A DNA stretch of 64,000 nucleotides from Prevotella veroralis DSM 19559 = JCM 6290 (GTDB taxonomy: Bacteria; Bacteroidota; Bacteroidia; Bacteroidales; Bacteroidaceae), in assembly GCF_000377625.1 (NCBI RefSeq), contig NZ_KB898325.1, positions 124,001-188,000 on the forward strand. The letters run 5' to 3'. This document shows positions 60,717 through 64,000 of this stretch, piece after piece (position 1 is the first letter of the stretch; every line of letters starts with the position of its first letter). The translations under genes and the position numbers were made by a program. The notes below the pieces were generated by a model. That model searched no databases. It was not told the DNA's origin and saw only the letters and a program-made list of their open reading frames with translations.

Positions 60717-63101
60717 ATGAAGTCTCTTTTGAAAGTAATCTTATCTTGTATTGGAATACTATATTCTATCTCATTGAGTGCACAGAATAATGCAAGCGGA
60801 AGGATTGTTGATGAGCAAAGTAAGGGAATTGATGCCGCTGTAGTTATGCTAATTTCTTTACCAGATAGTATCCTTATAGAAACGACACTTACTGATGATA
60901 ATGGAGACTTTCAACTTCCAGAGCAAACAGGACATTTCCTTTTATATATAAGGGCATTAGGTTATAAAGAATTTAAGAAAGATATAACAATCACCGCATC
61001 GGAGATTCTTCCAACTATTCAGTTAGAAGCAGATAATGTTGTCTTGAAAGATGTTGTCGTTACAGCTCGCAAGTCACGTCCATTAACTAGCTTATCTAAT
61101 GGTAAATTACAGATAAATGTGGCACAAACTTATCTTACCGATATCGGAAATGCTTTAGATGTTTTAAAGCACTCACCCGGAATATCGGTAAATAGTAAGG
61201 GAGATATATCTTTAGCTACTCTTGGAGGAACCGCCATATACATAAATGGAAAGAAACTTATGTTACAAGGAGAAGAGCTTTCTGCTTATCTGCGCTCTCT
61301 GCCCTCATCTAAAATTACTCGCATTGAAAGTTCTACTAATCCTAATGCGAGTTTTGGTACTGATGGAGCAGGAGGAGTTATTAATATTATCTTGAAAAGC
61401 AATGAAAGAACTGGTACCTTCCTTACAACTTCACATAGTTTGTCTTACTGGAAAAACATAAGACAAAACTCTGATATTTCTTTCTCCTTCAACAAAAGCA
61501 AATGGCAATTAGGTTTGAACTATAGCCATAGCTTAGGACATTATGCAATGAAGTATGGCTTTGAGAAAGTTCAAGATGGTAATAAAAGTATATCAGAAAC
61601 ATCTGATACTGATAAGCGAAACACTTACTCTGTAGGTGTTGATTTCTCTTGGCAACCTAATCAAAAGAATAAATTGTATTTTAATAGTACGATGAATCTG
61701 CTTGTTGGACCTGGTCTGACAGAGACAACAACACAGGTATATAATGGTACCTCTACGTTAGATGGAATCCTAAAGGCACGCAATGACTATGTAAAGCAGA
61801 AGACAATTCAATACAATAACAGTATAAATTATCTATACCAACCATCAGAGAGTCATCAGTTATCTTTTTCTGTTGATTGGACACACTTTGATGGTAAAGC
61901 TCGTTGCCAACAACCCAATGATTATTTTTCATCTAATAACATACTTATTCGTTCTGATTTATTCTATTCTCAACCTGACAAAGATATTGATATTTATGCC
62001 TTATTAGCTGACTATAAATATAAACCTAATGCACAGAATGAATGGCTAATAGGTGCTAAGACTTCATTGATAAAGAGTGATAATATCTTTCTTTTTAAAA
62101 AGAATGGGCTAATAGACTCACAACGTTCAAACAGATTTAAGTACAACGAAGATAATATTGAGACTTATGCGCAATACACACTCTCTTTGAATAAACTAGA
62201 GTTAAGTACTGGTCTACGTATGGAGTATATGTATACCAATAATAAGCTGCACTCTTATGCTAACCAGTTGATAGAAGAAAATAATCGAAAGAAGTTGAAT
62301 CTATTCCCCAATATGTCTGTTTCTTATGCTTTCAATGATAAGAACAAAGTAGCTCTTTTATACAGCAGGCGACAAGATAAACCTCGGTATGAAGATCTAA
62401 ATCCTTTTGAATATTTATTAGATGAGTTATCTTATTGGAAAGGCAATCCCTTTCTTAAGCCTCAGATAAGCAATAAGATTATACTGAACTATACATGGAG
62501 TAGTTTATCTTTAAGCTTATATTATAATAAGCTAGATGATTACTTTACGTCACTTACTGATGTGTTTGAGCATAATAAGACGATAATGACAACTAAAAAT
62601 ATAGGGACACAACAGCAAATAGGACTAGAAGCGGTCTATTCTAAGCGTCTTACTTCATGGTGGGATATCAACTCCAACATTGGATTTTACTATTTTGATA
62701 ATAAGTTGAATTACGAGAACTATAAGCAAGAATATAAACGTCCATCATGTTTCTTATCCGCAAACAATAATTTTCATTTACCTTTAGGTATCGACCTAGA
62801 GCTTTCAGGACGATACTATTCAAAACGTCAAGGAGGAAGTTATGAAGTGAATAAGTCAACTGGTGGTATTGATTTAGACTTAAATAAATCATGGAATAAT
62901 AATCGTTTCCGCCTTTCACTATTGATGACTGATCTGTTACATACAGAGCGTTGGGATAGCTATGGAATAAAAAATAGCTTGAATCTCTCATCTTGGGGAT
63001 ATGGAGAAAGTCGGAAGATCATGTTGCGTTTCACTTATAGTGTTGGTAAACAAAAGTTTGAAAAAGAAGAAAAGAATCTTGAAGAATTAAAGCGATTGTA
63101 A
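60717..63101 (+). CDS. TonB-dependent receptor-like outer-membrane protein
   Basis: A TTG at 60690 extends the frame, but ATG 60717 starts a normal signal peptide (MKSLLKVILSCIGILYSISL, cleavage near LSAQ). The 794-aa protein then has a carboxypeptidase-regulatory-like fold (to about 105), a plug domain with VVVTARKSRPLTSLS and ALDVLKHSPGISVNSKGDI, and a beta-barrel of the outer-membrane family with RQNSDISFSFNKSK and similar repeated strands. It resembles the OMP_b-brl_3 group of receptors. No SusD partner follows. Substrate unknown. Confidence 0.9.
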   Translation: MKSLLKVILSCIGILYSISLSAQNNASGRIVDEQSKGIDAAVVMLISLPDSILIETTLTDDNGDFQLPEQTGHFLLYIRALGYKEFKKDITITASEILPTIQLEADNVVLKDVVVTARKSRPLTSLSNGKLQINVAQTYLTDIGNALDVLKHSPGISVNSKGDISLATLGGTAIYINGKKLMLQGEELSAYLRSLPSSKITRIESSTNPNASFGTDGAGGVINIILKSNERTGTFLTTSHSLSYWKNIRQNSDISFSFNKSKWQLGLNYSHSLGHYAMKYGFEKVQDGNKSISETSDTDKRNTYSVGVDFSWQPNQKNKLYFNSTMNLLVGPGLTETTTQVYNGTSTLDGILKARNDYVKQKTIQYNNSINYLYQPSESHQLSFSVDWTHFDGKARCQQPNDYFSSNNILIRSDLFYSQPDKDIDIYALLADYKYKPNAQNEWLIGAKTSLIKSDNIFLFKKNGLIDSQRSNRFKYNEDNIETYAQYTLSLNKLELSTGLRMEYMYTNNKLHSYANQLIEENNRKKLNLFPNMSVSYAFNDKNKVALLYSRRQDKPRYEDLNPFEYLLDELSYWKGNPFLKPQISNKIILNYTWSSLSLSLYYNKLDDYFTSLTDVFEHNKTIMTTKNIGTQQQIGLEAVYSKRLTSWWDINSNIGFYYFDNKLNYENYKQEYKRPSCFLSANNNFHLPLGIDLELSGRYYSKRQGGSYEVNKSTGGIDLDLNKSWNNNRFRLSLLMTDLLHTERWDSYGIKNSLNLSSWGYGESRKIMLRFTYSVGKQKFEKEEKNLEELKRL

Positions 63102-63208
63102 CTCCTTAATCCTCTTAGAAATCTTTACTTTCGTAGTAGGTTATACTGATAGAGTTCTTACTGATTCTCAAAGAACATATCATCCAAACCTAATAAAGAA
63201 GAAACCAA

Positions 63209-63616
63209 ATGAAGAGATTTATATTCATATTATTTCTATTTTTAGTGACGGGTACGACTATAACTCAAGCATTCAGTAGCTTTCAAAATGATTTCGTAGA
63301 AAATGAAAAGAAAGTCTACACAGTTGTTGAAGAGATGCCAAGCTTTAAAGGTAACGTTAATACTTGGTTAATATCTCACCTTCGTTTTTCCAAACGGACA
63401 ATTAGAGAAGGAGTATATGGAAGAGTGATGGTAAAGTTTATTGTAAAGTCAGATGGCAGATTGTCTGATTTTAGTATTTACAGAAGCACTAACCATGAGC
63501 TTGATACGAAAGTACTTCGTGTAATAAAGAAGATGCCTAAATGGAATCCAGGAAAGCATAACGGGATTCCCGTCTCATGCTATTATATCTTACCCATCGT
63601 TTTTTGCCCACAATAA
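63209..63616 (+). CDS. Free-standing TonB C-terminal-domain protein
   Basis: The 135-aa protein starts with a cleavable signal peptide (RFIFILFLFLVTGTTITQAF) instead of the uncleaved helix of a full TonB, and has no Pro-rich spanning region. Residues 55-130 match the TonB C-terminal domain: EGVYGRVMVKFIVKSDGRLSDFSIYRSTNHELD and MPKWNPGKHNGIPVSCYYILPIVF. It is likely periplasmic. Its location just after the receptor gene suggests it touches that receptor, but it cannot transmit proton-motive energy by itself. Confidence 0.85.
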   Translation: MKRFIFILFLFLVTGTTITQAFSSFQNDFVENEKKVYTVVEEMPSFKGNVNTWLISHLRFSKRTIREGVYGRVMVKFIVKSDGRLSDFSIYRSTNHELDTKVLRVIKKMPKWNPGKHNGIPVSCYYILPIVFCPQ

Positions 63617-63644
63617 TAATCCTATATATTGATAGATATGAAAA

Positions 63645-63687
63645 GGAGGTAAACAATAAGTAACAGTGTTTACCTCCCGTTTGTTTT
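63645..63687 (+). terminator. Terminator after the TonB-C gene
   Basis: GGAGGTAAAC (63645-63654) pairs with GTTTACCTCC (63668-63677), followed by CGTTTGTTTT. Confidence 0.85.
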
Positions 63688-63750
63688 AAGATAAAATAGT
63701 TTTTTAGGATAAATAACTTAGAGTACAGTCTATAAACCAACTTATTTACT

Positions 63751-64000
63751 CTTCATTTATACTTTAATTTGGACATCAATTGAATTTATACTTAAACATC
63801 AATCATACTTTAAGTTAATGTGCGATGTTCTACACGTTTGTATAATCTATTATACACGTTTGTATAATTGATTATACACGTTTGTATAAAAGGCTATACA
63901 AACTTGTATAAAGTCGTTTATCAAGTATAAGGGCGAATGTTGTTTAAGTTAAAGTATGGTTGGCTTCTACCTTAAAGTACGATTGTCGTTTAAGTATAGG
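63751..64000. repeat. Second composite dyad array, runs off the window
   Basis: Core units start at 63828, 63850, 63872 and 63894, exactly 22 bp apart: TTCTACACGTTTGTATAA, TTATACACGTTTGTATAA twice, and CTATACAAACTTGTATAA. After the core come TTTAAGTT-type units every 23 bp (63943, 63966, 63989); before it are inverse-oriented TACTTTAA/CATCAAT units. Order and content match the array at 48130. Confidence 0.92.

Overview
The window looks like chromosomal DNA of an oral-type Prevotella or a close relative (Bacteroidales). The basis is: promoters of the Bacteroidota type (TTTG, about 20 bp, then TAnnTTTG) upstream of many genes; an 11-subunit complex I with fused NuoCD and no NuoEFG; the type IX secretion component PorD; an OB-fold protein with an SSB-like DDLPF tail; fimbrillin-like lipoproteins; SusC/RagA-style outer-membrane receptors; and an AT-rich composition. 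The species cannot be fixed from sequence reading alone.

Layout. 1-3.7 kb (minus): end of a polysaccharide cluster (rmlA, a Wzc-type tyrosine autokinase, a small HAD phosphatase cut by the window edge). 4-6.9 kb (plus): an unknown 210-aa gene, a coiled-coil gene, zapA and rny. 6.9-15.3 kb (minus): an HU/winged-helix protein, then a porin, imelysin, di-heme oxidoreductase and CcsBA cluster that reads as an iron-uptake and cytochrome c unit. 15.8-17.5 kb: two LuxR-type regulators, one fused to a hemerythrin-like iron/NO sensor. 17.5-20.7 kb (minus): kdsA-kdsD-phospholipase D. 20.9-25.7 kb: an OMP, an MscS channel with a translationally coupled Gly-rich small protein, and a BadF-type sugar kinase. 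26-36.4 kb: nuoA-N. 36.5-39.6 kb: an accessory stretch with a long structured leader, a Gly-rich small protein, a fimbrillin-like lipoprotein frameshifted at a TA repeat, and an HU-family gene. 39.7-47.9 kb: DNA replication, repair, CoA and T9SS genes (SSB-like, dnaN, exonuclease, coaBC, porD, recN, pseudoprotease-TPR). 48-64 kb: tRNA-Arg, gyrA, three related TPR proteins with a DEAD-box helicase, serC-serA-DUF1015-YigZ, a TonB-dependent receptor and a TonB-C protein.

The most unusual signal is not a gene. At least seven intergenic spacers carry arrays of short imperfect inverted repeats with a 22-bp (sometimes 23-bp) register. Most units are 18-bp dyads with 7-bp arms around a 4-nt centre. 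The arm sequence differs between loci (GTGATAA, TTGGACA, TTCGCGAA, TTATACA and others) while the geometry stays the same. Two loci 16 kb apart share the same composite array. I know of no described element that matches this. It is the best candidate here for an undescribed system (operator arrays, nucleoid-protein sites, or RNA hairpin arrays).
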